The notes under the pieces are model-generated. The model was not told where the DNA came from, made no database searches, and saw nothing but the letters and a program-made list of their open reading frames with translations. A program made the position numbers and the translations under genes. 64,000 nucleotides of DNA from Liolophura sinensis (lineage: Eukaryota; Mollusca; Polyplacophora; Chitonida; Chitonidae). Below, in pieces: positions 9,650-24,600 of this stretch. The stretch lies in the NCBI RefSeq assembly GCF_032854445.1, contig NC_088295.1, forward strand, positions 8,122,501 through 8,186,500, given 5' to 3'. Positions within the stretch are counted from its first letter, which is position 1. Every line of letters starts with the position of its first letter.

Positions 9650-12600
9650 GTGAGTTAAACTGCTGAAATTGACGATGTCGAAAGCTTTGTTTGTCTAAAA
9701 AATACAGTTTTAAGAATGTTATATGCAAGTCAGGTCTCTATTTCAAAAAGCAATATTAAACAAGGCCCCAAAATGTTTTAGATATGTCTGAAAAACTAAA
9801 ATGATCTCTGGTCCAATAGCACAAAAGACCTTTAAATACATAAGCGTTTAGAAAACACACGTGCGTTTAGAAAACACACGTGCGTTTAGAAAAATACACG
9901 ATTGCCTGAAATTTGTTTTTTTCACGTGATAATTTATATGCTGACACAATTTAAGAAGGACATAACATGTCTCACAGAAGTCTTTCTCATAATTAATCGC
10001 ATACAAGACAAGCAATAACAACTAATTGTTCAGTACTTTTTTTTCTCACGGTTAAAATATTGACATGTCAGTCCCGCCCAAAAGGGCTACTTAAGTACTT
10101 TTAGCTATTAAGTTCGTTTTTGACTTTGTAGTAGTAATATTAAGAATATAATCTCCGTTGTTATTCATACGTACATACATACATACATACATACATACAT
10201 ACATACATACATACATACATACATACATACATACATACATACATACATACATACATACATACATACATACATACATACATACATACATACATACATACAT
10301 ACATACATACATACATACATACATACATGGGGCCTACATACATACGTGCATTCCATGGAATAATTTACGTCAAGGTAATAAGAGATGTTTCAGGATTCAG
10401 GCTAATTTAATCAACAGTGATCATTTCAAAGATGACACTATGCCTTGGCTTAAAGTCTGTGGATCCTACATAAATAATTCCCCACATCGTTAAAAACTAA
10501 ACTCCCATTTTTCAGTGGACAAAGCTTACTTTGGAGAGTTCGTTGACGATTCTAGCGTCTACAGGATAAAAAAATAATACTTGTCTTTGAGCAGTGAACC
10601 GCGGACAATCAAGTTCCGTTGTTATCTTGAAGCATGTACGACACCTGATTTTGTTTCCTGTCCAGATTGAAACCCATCTTAATTGTTTTAAACTGCATCA
10701 CTGAAAATGTACAAGATACTTACATTTCCTGATGGAATTAGTGTTTTGAAATAGATTTTATAAAAGGCTTAGGTAGAGTAAGTGGAAGCAAACGGTATAT
10801 AGTCGAGTTGAATTAACTACTCTGCCATTAAGACCATGGCATGTTCATTCGTCTATTGATCTACTCTCAGTTGTTATCAAAGCGTTAGCCTGATCGTTAG
10901 CTGAACACATGGTGTTAATTGGCCGTTCACAATTAATTCACAGTATCGCTAGGACACATGTGCATGTATACGGGTAGGCTATGCGAATGTGCGTTTTGGC
11001 AGTCAGAAAAAACGTAAGAAAAAGACTTTTTTTCATAAATAGACCAGAAATGAAAAGACAGAATGACAGTAAAAGTGAAAAAGAGGTGAGAAATACAGTA
11101 AAGCTCCTCATGCAGACAAACAAGTGAAAACAAAAATACTTTCATTTTTTTTAATTCTTCTTTTCAACCGAAAAGTGTTTTTTCAGGATTTAAGCTCACC
11201 ACTGCGAGTGGCACCGGCTTTTATGTCTCATGAAGATCACCACAGAATTCCAACATCCAAATGCATTTAACTAGCTTTTAAAAATCGAAAGAAAACATAA
11301 ATGAAGGCATTTTTATACATATTTTTAAAGTGTCCTTGTAACAAACTTTTATTTTTAGCTTCATTTAACCTTATGTTGCTCGCTACCCAATATAAATCAC
11401 GTGAGAAAAATAAATAGTTAAAGAACTAAATATACACTGGAGGCGGTCTTTCGTCCGGTAATACATGTAAACATCATGAATAGTCCGGGGAGTTATAAAA
11501 ATTCCCCCCGACACACAAAACTCTTATATTTTTGTTTTAGCAAAGTATGTATGGGCTGTTGTCGTGTGGCCTATGGAAACATCATGAGGCATGTCAAGTC
11601 CCGTACATACGAACCATAGGCCTTATTTTGATAGCCTACATTGACATGCTAAACGGCACAATGCCTTCGAGGCAGTTACCCACCTTTGTCATTTTAAGAT
11701 TATCTGATTTATGTACTACAGTATAATGTGACTGGGCTACTACCCGTGCAGCTATGACAATACCAGCTCGTGCAGGACATCTGGTCAAGGCAACAATTTA
11801 TAAGGCACAGGTAGGCCGTAAAGTGTGAGCTGTGGGAACGTTGACCGCCATCAGGTATAGGGTTGTCCCCCATGCCACTCGAGAATGAATGAACGGTTAG
11901 AGTTTAGCGCCACAGTGGCAGTTTTTCAGCTACACTCACCGGGAACAGATTTAAATTAGTCATCTTTTAGCCAAGCTTGCCCAGAGGACTGATGCTATAA
12001 ACTAGCATTCCCCGAAGGTCCCACGCAGGTACCACATGAAAGAACCAGATGCAAGAACTGTGAGGCTAAAGAATTATATATGATAGATATGATGTATTTT
12101 TATACTGTCAAGTCTAGAGCTGATAGGCCTATGTAGGCAGAACCTTATCTCGTCTTAATTATGAAACAGAGCATGACACTAATGACAACGGATATGAACA
12201 GATGTTATTTGTATTTATATTTATTTGTTTATTTGATTGGTGTTTTACGCCATACTCAAGAATATTTCACTTATACGACGGCAGCCAGCATTATGGTGGG
12301 TGGAAACCGGGTAGAGCCCGGGGGAAACCCACGACCATCCGCAGGTTGCTGCCAGACCTTCCCACGTACGGTCGGAGAGGAAGCCAGCATGAGATGAACT
12401 CACAACGACCGCGTTGGTGTATTTGTATTTATAATTTTGCTTTAAAACATAACTACACCTTGGTTAAACTTAGTCATTAACATCGTTGGTCCGTACGCAT
12501 CAAATGACCCGTCAAAGTTTGCTGTAATAATCACTGACCACAGCAGCAAATCGCCTGAAGTCTTGTTTACGCAAACAATGACAACTAAAGTTATTACTGA

Positions 12601-15600
12601 CTTCTTGAAGAATCGTGAGGGTTCCCTGGCGATATTATCACACATCACGGTTCTCAATTAGAATCTTTAGAATTCAATAATTTCTTGCGAGAAGGATGAA
12701 TCAAGCATTCATATTCGGTAATCTATCACCCCTCAGGCAAACGCGAAATTGAACATTCCAACAAAGAGTTAAATTAATCAGTCCAAAAGGTTTTTGAAAC
12801 TCTTGTTTCGCTATAGAGCCGCAGATGATATACGCTACCTGGAAATGTATTTAAACTGTTGAACAAATACAGCTTTTGAAATCAGTACTCTCGGTTTATC
12901 GATTTTCGAGATTATATGCCTTGTAACGCCCCTATAGCATCGATTCACTAGGCCTAAATGCTCCTCCATTCCAGAATTGTATAGGGTATTAGTCAGTTGG
13001 ATTGTAGTACTTTTATGCATTTAGACAAATCAGGTAGCCCGTAAAGCTTGCTTGGCACGTTGACTGCATGTATGTGCTTGGCAACTAAAATTAAACATTT
13101 CCATGTTATTCGAGACAGAAGCTTGTTACTCTTAGACTGTTACTACGGTCATCTTCCACCCTAGACTCATTTTTTCATTGTTTATAAGCCAAAGCGTATA
13201 GTTCCTATATAATAAAAAATGTAGAGTGACCTAAATTTCAGCTTCACGTTTTGTAAATTCCCTGTATTTTAAGGGAATTTTATGTCGATGTTTTACAGGC
13301 CAATACGCACTTATTACATGTTAATACATTAAATTTTTACTCTCCAATCTGCAGCGGTGCATATACAATGTTTTTGTCATTTCCTACCCACGATTTAATT
13401 TGAATTTAGTTTCTTCTTTTTGATGACAAAAAAAATATTATTTTTTAATATTTAACACAATTTCTTTTTTTCTAGCTTAAATACCTGCCAGTTCCTTTAG
13501 CTCAGGTTTTTATATTCGGCTTCTAAACATTACCTATTCTGTCTACTTCGTCGCTCATGTTAAGAAACTGTTATACGTACTTTGATCTTCACTTTCCAAG
13601 TTGCCAAAAATTTTTTCTAATTCAAATTCCCTTAATCTTTTTATATTTGTCTTAATAGGTCTTAATATTATATTATTTCTCCTCTTACTTTCAATTCCAA
13701 GACCTCCAAAAACAATATAAGCCCTACATCATTTTATCGCTACAATTGCATTGTAATGTCTATCTTAAAGTTTTACGGTCCCACAAACCTATGCATTGAC
13801 CACGCTTACGATAAACTAAAGATCCCTTTGTCTTCCCGTACACAACAGCCAGCCGCCTCAGCCCTGGGGTTTACGCCGAGGACCACTTGTCATCAAATAT
13901 GATAGTTAACGAAACCAACGCAGATCTTTTCTCTCAGATGTTGAATGGAACAGAGAGAGAAACTTTCGACCTTATTCGTGGGAAAGAAGGTAAGACCACT
14001 CTCAAACTGGGTTACCAATTTAAAAATTACCCAACTAGACAAATGCGTAGAACAATTCTGAATCGTTAATCCGAAACCCGTTATCGATACCGAAATATAT
14101 AAAACTGTATATTTCCAACGATGATAGAGATAATCTCCTAAAGTTTAATGTCTTTGGAGCTCTTTATGTCACAAATTACATTTACTACCGCCTAAGGATA
14201 ATTTAATTAATTTTAATACCTTTAATGCTCTTTTCATTGATTTCAGTCTCATACGTCAGTATCCGGGATAACTTTATTTTACCTGATCAACGGAATGAAA
14301 CGGCAATAATTTTGTTTGAAAAATCCGAAACATAGACTATTCTGTTAACGTAAATGACAAACACGTACACTGGCTTTAACATAGGGACACATAAAACAAT
14401 CATTTTACATTAATGGTCTGTACATCTGTATGACCTTTTTAAAAAATCAAATTGACAGTAAACAAAATAAATGTGGAGAATACAAAAATAAAAATGACGA
14501 CACTAATTGATTTATAACAAAGAAGACTAAAAAAACTGTCGACTGTGTAAGCCAGTATAATAACAATAGAAGACCTTAACTGTTACACTTTTAACAGTTA
14601 CAGTAAAGGACACACTGTTTCAATTTCAAAAAACAAAAATTATGCTTGACACACAAATTAATAAAGTTAAGATTCAAAGTAATAGATATAATTTTGTTGG
14701 CATTATTTATATGTTTATCAATTAGACCTTCATAGTCTTAGAAAATCTAAAGTTCCCGCAAACTCCTACAATAACCATTTTTCTTAATTTCCAGAATTTA
14801 CCTATGAAGAAGGAATACCACTGTGGGAAGCTAAAATTTTGGTATCAGAGCTAGCCAGGCTGAACAATGATACTCTCAAAGCCTTTTTCTCCATGGGAGA
14901 TAATCCGTTTGCACTGAGTCCAGAAATGATTCTGGAAATACCTGCAAGAATGTTTTACTTTCACAAGGTGAGTCTTTAAAAGGCCGTTGGCTTATATTTG
15001 TAGCGATTACAAGGCAGGAATTAGGATGCTAGGGGATAAAGAATTAAGATTGTTTTATGCTTGTGATGAATTCATGTATCGTAGAATATAGAAGGTTTAC
15101 TTTTTGTTTCAGATAGATAATCTGATGTCAGCCGCCGCTGCTTTCAGCGCAGAGCAAAGGGCTGCTCTATGTTGCCGACTGAATGAAAGCTGGGCCTTTG
15201 ACCAGATGATAGGAAAGGTGGAGATGGCAAACATGAGCTGTTTTGAGGTTTTCTCCTTCGGTGGCTGTCATATGTTGTATGGTGTACTATCGTTGCCATG
15301 GAACACAACTCTGAACAATTCTACAGAAGAGGCCTTTTACCATATGGTGAATGACCAAGTCAGACGGGTGTTTGATGTCATTGTTGACAGCGATGGTAAG
15401 AATGGCGTGTGTGCAAACGCTAAAATACATATTATACGGTAGAAGACGAGCTGGGCTAGGTTGAGTCATGATCGTAACGCAGGGAAGTTTGAGTTTTAAA
15501 GATTGAAGCAAAAGCCAAGTGAGACAGTTTTGTATTAGAGAAAAGATAGGTAGACAGAAGAGATGGCGACACATATATTTGCAGGGATCAGCTACATTGA

Positions 15601-18600
15601 CTCATTTGCTTTTAATGTTGTGAGCAAAGAAAGAGAGCATGCTTATCATCCGATAGTGTGAGGATGCTGGATTGTGCGACTGTGCTAGATTTTAAATACG
15701 AAGCTTTGATTATGAGGAATCAAACAGCAGATTGACGAGAATGTCAATCTTGAAGAATTGTGAGAATAAATAAAGTACTTTTATATATGGGATAGCTAAT
15801 GCATGTAGTTTTGTGTAGTAGTTAATTTCTTTGTATTTTGTTGCTTTTAGAGTTTACGTATGAAGAAGGACTTCCAATGTGGGAAGCAGAAATAATACTC
15901 TCAGAGCTATCCGAGCTGAATAACCGAACTTTGGAGGCGTTTATCCACCTTGGCGATAATCCGTTTGCACTGAGTCCAGAAATGATTCTGGAAATACCTG
16001 CAAGAATGTTTTACTTTCACAAGGTGAGTCTTTAAAAATACATTGGCTTATATTTGTAGCGATTACAAGGCAGGAATTAGGATGCTAGGGGATAAAGAAT
16101 TAAGATTGTTTTATGCTTGTGATGAATTCATAAATCGTAGAATATAGAAGGTTTACTTTTTGTTTCAGATGGATAATCTGATGTCAGCCGCCGCTGGTTT
16201 CAGCGCAGAGCAAAGGGCTGCTCTATGTTGCCGACTGAATGAAAGCTGGGCCTTTGACCAGATGATAGGAAAGGTGGAGATGGCAAACATGAGCTGTTTT
16301 GAGGTTTTCTCCTTCGGTAGCTGTCATATGTTGTATGGTGTATTATCGTTGCCATGGAACACAACTCTGAACAATTCTACAGAAGAGGCCTTTTACCATA
16401 TGGTGAATGACCAAGTCAGACGGGTGTTTGATGTCATTGTTGACAGCGATGGTAAGAATGGCGTGTGTGCAAACGCTAAAATACATATTATACGGTAGAA
16501 GACGAGCTGGGCTAGGTTGAGTCTTGATCGTAACGCAGGGAAGTTTGAGTTTTAAAGGTTGAAGCAATAGCCAAATGAGACAGTTTTGTATTAGAGAAAA
16601 GATAGGTAGACAGAAGAGATGGCGACACATATATTTGCACGGATCAGCTACATTGACTCATTTGCTTTTAATGTTGTGAGCAAAGAAAGAGAGCATGCTT
16701 ATCATCCGATAGTGTGAGGATGCTGGATTGTGCGACTGTGCTAGATTTTAAATACGAAGCTTTGATTATGAGGAATCAAACAGCAGATTGACGAGAATGT
16801 AAATCTTGAAGAATTGTGAGAATAAATAAAGTACTTTTATATATGGCATAGCTAATGCATTTGGTTTTGTGTAGTAGTTAATTTCTTTGTATTTTGTTGC
16901 TTTTAGAGTTTACGTATGAAGAAGGACTTCCAATGTGGGAAGCAGAAATAATACTCTCAGAGCTATCCGAGCTGAATAACCGAACTTTGGAGGCGTTTAT
17001 CCACCTTGGCGATAATCCGTTTGCACTGAGTCCAGAAATGATTCTGGAAATACCTGCAAGAATGTTTTACTTTCACAAGGTGAGTCTTTAAAAAACCATT
17101 GGCTTATATTTGTAGCGATTACAAGGCAGGAATTAGGATGCTAGGGGATAAAGAATTAAGATTGTTTTATGCTTGTGATGAATTCATAAATCGTAGAATA
17201 TAGAAGGTTTACTTTTTGTTTCAGATGGATAATCTGATGTCAGCCGCCGCTGCTTTCAGCGCAGAGCAAAGGGCTGCTCTATGTTGCCGACTGAATGAAA
17301 GCTGGGCCTTTGACCAGATGATAGGAAAGGTGGAGATGGCAAACATGAGCTGTTTTGAGGTTTTCTCCTTCGGTAGCTGTCATATGTTGTATGGTGTATT
17401 ATCGTTGCCATGGAACACAACTCTGAACAATTCTACAGGAGAGGCCTTTTACCATATGGTGAATGACCAAGTCAGACGGGTGTTTGATGTCATTGTTGAC
17501 AGCGATGGTAAGAATGGCGTGTGTGCAAACGCTAAAATACATATTATACGGTAGAAGACGAGCTGGGCTAGGTTGAGTCTTGATCGTAACGCAGGGAAGT
17601 TTGAGTTTTAAAGGTTGAAGCAATAGCCAAATGAGACAGTTTTGTATTAGAGAAAAGATAGGTAGACAGAAGAGATGGCGACACATATATATGCACGGAT
17701 CAGCTACATTGACTCATTTGCTTTTAATGTTGTGAGCAAAGAAAGAGAGCATGCTTATCATCCGATAGTGTGAGGATGCTGGATTGTGCGACTGTGCTAG
17801 ATTTTAAATACGAAGCTTTGATTATGAGGAATCAAACAGCAGATTGACGAGAATGTAAATCTTGAAGAATTGTGAGAATAAATAAAGTACTTTTATATAT
17901 GGCATAGCTAATGCATTTGGTTTTGTGTAGTAGTTAATTTCTTTGTATTTTGTTGCTTTTAGAGTTTACGTATGAAGAAGGACTTCCAATGTGGGAAGCA
18001 GAAATAATACTCTCAGAGCTATCCGAGCTGAATAACCGAACTTTGGAGGCGTTTATCCACCTTGGCGATAATCCGTTTGCACTGAGTCCAGAAATGATTC
18101 TGGAAATACCTGCAAGAATGTTTTACTTTCACAAGGTGAGTCTTTAAAAAACCATTGGCTTATATTTGCAGCGATTACAAGGCAGGAATTAGGATGCTAG
18201 GGGATAAAGAATTAAGATTGTTTTATGCTTGAGATGAATTCATAAATCGTAGAATATAGAAGGTTTACTTTTTGTTTCAGATGGATAATCTGATGTCAGC
18301 CGCCGCTGGTTTCAGCGCAGAGCAAAGGGCTGCTCTGTGTTGCCGACTGAATGAAAGCTGGGCCTTTGACCAGATGATAGGAAAGGTGGAGATGGCAAAC
18401 ATGAGCTGTTTTGAGGTTTTCTCCTTCGGTAGCTGTCATATGTTGTATGGTGTATTATCGTTGCCATGGAACACAACTCTGAACAATTCTACAGAAGAGG
18501 CCTTTTACCATATGGTGAATGACCAAGTCAGACGGGTGTTTGATGTCATTGTTGACAGCGATGGTAAGAATGGCGTGTGTGCAAACGCTAAAATACATAT

Positions 18601-21600
18601 TATACGGTAGAAGACGAGCTGGGCTAGGTTGAGTCATGATCGTAACGCAGGGAAGTTTGAGTTTTAAAGGTTGAAGCAATAGCCAAATGAGACAGTTTTG
18701 TATTAGAGAAAAGATAGGTAGACAGAAGAGATGGCGACACATATATTTGCACGGATCAGCTACATTGACTCATTTGCTTTTAATGTTGTGAGCAAAGAAA
18801 GAGAGCATGCTTATCATCCGATAGTGTGAGGATGCTGGATTGTGCGACTGTGCTAGATTTTAAATACGAAGCTTTGATTATGAGGAATCAAACAGCAGAT
18901 TGACGAGAATGTCAATCTTGAAGAATTGTGAGAATAAATAAAGTACTTTTATATATGGGATAGCTAATGCATGTAGTTTTGTGTAGTAGTTAATTTCTTT
19001 GTATTTTGTTGCTTTTAGAGTTTACGTATGAAGAAGGACTTCCAATGTGGGAAGCAGAAATAATACTCTCAGAGCTATCCGAGCTGAATAACCGAACTTT
19101 GGAGGCGTTTATCCACCTTGGCGATAATCCGTTTGCACTGAGTCCAGAAATGATTCTGGAAATACCTGCAAGAATGTTTTACTTTCACAAGGTGAGTCTT
19201 TAAAAATACATTGGCTTATATTTGTAGCGATTACAAGGCAGGAATTAGGATGCTAGGGGATAAAGAATTAAGATTGTTTTATGCTTGTGATGAATTCATA
19301 AATCGTAGAATATAGAAGGTTTACTTTTTGTTTCAGATGGATAATCTGATGTCAGCCGCCGCTGCTTTCAGCGCAGAGCAAAGGGCTGCTCTATGTTGCC
19401 GACTGAATGAAAGCTGGGCCTTTGACCAGATGATAGGAAAGGTGGAGATGGCAAACATGAGCTGTTTTGAGGTTTTCTCCTTCGGTAGCTGTCATATGTT
19501 GTATGGTGTATTATCGTTGCCATGGAACACAACTCTGAACAATTCTACAGAAGAGGCCTTTTACCATATGGTGAATGACCAAGTCAGACGGGTGTTTGAT
19601 GTCATTGTTGACAGCGATGGTAAGAATGGCGTGTGTGCAAACGCTAAAATACATATTATACGGTAGAAGACGAGCTGGGCTAGGTTGAGTCTTGATCGTA
19701 ACGCAGGGAAGTTTGAGTTTTAAAGGTTGAAGCAATAGCCAAATGAGACAGTTTTGTATTAGAGAAAAGATAGGTAGACAGAAGAGATGGCGACACATAT
19801 ATTTGCACGGATCAGCTACATTGACTCATTTGCTTTTAATGTTGTGAGCAAAGAAAGAGAGCATGCTTATCATCCGATAGTGTGAGGATGCTGGATTGTG
19901 CGACTGTGCTAGATTTTAAATACGAAGCTTTGATTATGAGGAATCAAACAGCAGATTGACGAGAATGTAAATCTTGAAGAATTGTGAGAATAAATAAAGT
20001 ACTTTTATATATGGCATAGCTAATGCATTTGGTTTTGTGTAGTAGTTAATTTCTTTGTATTTTGTTGCTTTTAGAGTTTACGTATGAAGAAGGACTTCCA
20101 ATGTGGGAAGCAGAAATAATACTCTCAGAGCTATCCGAGCTGAATAACCGAACTTTGGAGGCGTTTATCCACCTTGGCGATAATCCGTTTGCACTGAGTC
20201 CAGAAATGATTCTGGAAATACCTGCAAGAATGTTTTACTTTCACAAGGTGAGTCTTTAAAAAACCATTGGCTTATATTTGTAGCGATTACAAGGCAGGAA
20301 TTAGGATGCTAGGGGATAAAGAATTAAGATTGTTTTATGCTTGTGATGAATTCATAAATCGTAGAATATAGAAGGTTTACTTTTTGTTTCAGATGGATAA
20401 TCTGATGTCAGCCGCCGCTGGTTTCAGCGCAGAGCAAAGGGCTGCTCTATGTTGCCGACTGAATGAAAGCTGGGCCTTTGACCAGATGATAGGAAAGGTG
20501 GAGATGGCAAACATGAGCTGTTTTGAGGTTTTCTCCTTCGGTAGCTGTCATATGTTGTATGGTGTATTATCGTTGCCATGGAACACAACTCTGAACAATT
20601 CTACAGAAGAGGCCTTTTACCATATGGTGAATGACCAAGTCAGACGGGTGTTTGATGTCATTGTTGACAGCGATGGTAAGAATGGCGTGTGTGCAAACGC
20701 TAAAATACATATTATAAGGTAGAAGACGAGCTGGGCTAGGTTGAGTCTTGATCGTAACGCAGGGAAGTTTGAGTTTTAAAGGTTGAAGCAATAGCCAAAT
20801 GAGACAGTTTTGTATTAGAGAAAAGATAGGTAGACAGAAGAGATGGCGACACATATATTTGCAGGGATCAGCTACATTGACTCATTTGCTTTTAATGTTG
20901 TGAGCAAAGAAAGAGAGCATGCTTATCATCCGATAGTGTGAGGATGCTGGATTGTGCGACTGTGCTAGATTTTAAATACGAAGCTTTGATTATGAGGAAT
21001 CAAACAGCAGATTGACGAGAATGTAAATCTTGAAGAATTGTGAGAATAAATAAAGTACTTTTATATATGGCATAGCTAATGCATTTGGTTTTGTGTAGTA
21101 GTTAATTTCTTTGTATTTTGTTGCTTTTAGAGTTTACGTATGAAGAAGGACTTCCAATGTGGGAAGCAGAAATAATACTCTCAGAGCTATCCGAGCTGAA
21201 TAACCGAACTTTGGAGGCGTTTATCCACCTTGGCGATAATCCGTTTGCACTGAGTCCAGAAATGATTCTGGAAATACCTGCAAGAATGTTTTACTTTCAC
21301 AAGGTGAGTCTTTAAAAAACCATTGGCTTATATTTGCAGCGATTACAAGGCAGGAATTAAGATGCTAGGGGATAAAGAATTAAGATTGTTTTATGCTTGA
21401 GATGAATTCATAAATCGTAGAATATAGAAGGTTTACTTTTTGTTTCAGATGGATAATCTGATGTCAGCCGCCGCTGGTTTCAGCGCAGAGCAAAGGGCTG
21501 CTCTGTGTTGCCGACTGAATAAAAGCTGGGCCTTTGACCAGATGATAGGAAAGGTGGAGATGGCAAACATGAGCTGTTTTGAGGTTTTCTCCTTCGGTAG

Positions 21601-24600
21601 CTGTCATATGTTGTATGGTGTATTATCGTTGCCATGGAACACAACTCTGAACAATTCTACAGGAGAGGCCTTTTACCATATGGTGAATGACCAAGTCAGA
21701 CGGGTGTTTGATGTCATTGTTGACAGCGATGGTAAGAATGGCGTGTGTGCAAACGCTAAAATACATATTATACGGTAGAAGACGAGCTGGGCTAGGTTGA
21801 GTCTTGATCGTAACGCAGGGAAGTTTGAGTTTTAAAGGTTGAAGCAATAGCCAAATGAGACAGTTTTGTATTAGAGAAAAGATAGGTAGACAGAAGAGAT
21901 GGCGACACATATATTTGCACGGATCAGCTACATTGACTCATTTGCTTTTAATGTTGTGAGCAAAGAAAGAGAGCATGCTTATCATCCGATAGTGTGAGGA
22001 TGCTGGATTGTGCGACTGTGCTAGATTTTAAATACGAAGCTTTGATTATGAGGAATCAAACAGCAGATTGACGAGAATGTAAATCTTGAAGAATTGTGAG
22101 AATAAATAAAGTACTTTTATATATGGGATAGCTAATGCATTTGGTTTTGTGTAGTAGTTAATTTCTTTGTATTTTGTTGCTTTTAGAGTTTACGTATGAA
22201 GAAGGACTTCCAATGTGGGAAGCAGAAATAATACTCTCAGAGCTATCCGAGCTGAATAACCGAACTTTGAAGGCGTTTATCCACCTTGGCGATAATCCGT
22301 TTGCACTGAGTCCAGAAATGATTCTGGAAATACCTGCAAGAATGTTTTACTTTCACAAGGTGAGTCTTTAAAAATACATTGGCTTATATTTGCAGCGATT
22401 ACAAGGCAGGAATTAGGATGCTAGGGGATAAAGAATTAAGATTGTTTTATGCTTGAGATGAATTCATAAATCGTACAATATAGAAGGTTTACTTTTTGTT
22501 TCAGATGGATAATCTGATGTCAGCCGCCGCTGCTTTCAGCGCAGAGCAAAGGGCTGCTCTGTGTTGCCGACTGAATGAAAGCTGGGCCTTTGACCAGATG
22601 ATAGGAAAGGTGGAGATGGCAAACATGAGCTGTTTTGAGGTTTTCTCCTTCGGTAGCTGTCATATGTTGTATGGTGTATTATCGTTGCCATGGAACACAA
22701 CTCTGAACAATTCTACAGAAGAAGCCTTTTACCATATGGTGAATGACCAAGTCAGACGGGTGTTTGATGTCATTGTTGACAGCGATGGTAAGAATGGCGT
22801 GTGTGCAAACGCTAAAATACATATTATACGGTAGAAGACGAGCTGGGCTAGGTTGAGTCTTGATCGTAACGCAGGGAAGTTTGAGTTTTAAAGGTTGAAG
22901 CAATAGCCAAATGAGACAGTTTTGTATTAGAGAAAAGATAGGTAGACAGAAGAGATGGCGACACATATATTTGCAGGGATCAGCTACATTGACTCATTTG
23001 CTTTTAATGTTGTGAACAAAGAAAGAGAGCATGCTTATCATACGATAGTGTGAGGATGCTGGATTGTGCGACTGTGCTAGATTTTAAATACGAAGCTTTG
23101 ATTATGAGGAATCAAACAGCAGATTGACGAGAATGTAAATCTTGAAGAATTGTGAGAATAAATAAAGTACTTTTATATATGGGATAGCTAATGCATGTAG
23201 TTTTGTGTAGTAGTTAATTTCTTTGTATTTTGTTGCTTTTAGAGTTTACGTATGAAGAAGGACTTCCAATGTGGGAAGCAGAAATAATACTCTCAGAGCT
23301 ATCCGAGCTGAATAACCGAACTTTGGAGGCGTTTATCCACCTTGGCGATAATCCGTTTGCACTGAGTCCAGAAATGATTCTGGAAATACCTGCAAGAATG
23401 TTTTACTTTCACAAGGTGAGTCTTTAAAAAACCATTGGCTTATGTTTGTAGCGATTACAAGGCAGGAATTAGGATGCTAGGGAATAAGGAATTAAGATTA
23501 TTTTATGCTTGTGATGAATTCATAAATCGTAGAATATAGAAGGTTTATTTTTTGTTTCAGATGGATAATCTGATGTCAGCCGCCGCTGGTTTCAGCGCAG
23601 AGCAAAGGGCTGCTCTATGTTGCCGACTGAATGAAAGCTGGGCCTTTGACCAGATGATAGGAAAGGTGGAGATGGCAAACATGAGCTGTTTTGAGGTTTT
23701 CTCCTTCGGTAGCTGTCATATGTTGTATGGTGTATTATCGTTGCCATGGAACACAACTCTGAACAATTCTACAGGAGAGGCCTTTTACCATATGGTGAAT
23801 GACCAAGTCAGACGGGTGTTTGATGTCATTGTTGACAGCGATGGTAAGAATGGCATGTGTGCAAACGCTAAAATACATATTATACGGTAGAAGACGAGCT
23901 GGGCTAGGTTGAGTCATGATCGTAACGCAGGGAAGTTTGAGTTTTAAAGGTTGAAGCAATAGCCAAATGAGACAGTTTTGTATTAGAGAAAAGATAGGTA
24001 GACAGAAGAGATGGCGACACATATATTTGCACGGATCAGCTACATTGACTCATTTGCTTTTAATTTTGTGAGCAAAGAAAGAGAGCATGCTTATTGTCCG
24101 ATAGTGTGAGGATGCTGGATTGTGCGACTGTGCTAGATTTTAAATACGAAGCTTTGATTATGAGGAATCAAACAGCAGATTGACGAGAATGTAAATCTTG
24201 AAGAATTGTGAGAATAAATAAAGTACTTTTATATATGGGATAGCTAATGCATGTAGTTTTGTGTAGTAGTTAATTTCTTTGTATTTTGTTGCTTTTAGAG
24301 TTTACGTATGAAGAAGGACTTCCAATGTGGGAAGCAGAAATAATACTCTCAGAGCTATCCGAGCTGAATAACCGAACTTTGGAGGCGTTTATCCACCTTG
24401 GCGATAATCCGTTTGCACTGAGTCCAGAAATGATTCTGGAAATACCTGCAAGAATGTTTTACTTTCACAAGGTGAGTCCTTAAAAAACCATTGGCCTATA
24501 TTTGTAGCGAATACAAGACAGGAATTAGGATGCTAGGGGATAAAGAATTAAGATTGTTTTATGCTTGTGATGAATTCATAAATCGTAGAATATAGAAGGT

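Larger units (their letters stand above)
9650..13848 (+). other. Proposed first intron (4.2 kb)
   Basis: The intron holds the 19-bp repeat, a CATA microsatellite and a reverse-oriented SINE. The remainder is AT-rich without recognisable exons, though a small missed exon cannot be excluded. Confidence 0.35.

Noticed and set aside
10091-10493. Open frames rich in Tyr-Ile-His-Thr or Met-Tyr-Val-Cys
   Set aside because: Translation of a (TACA)n microsatellite.
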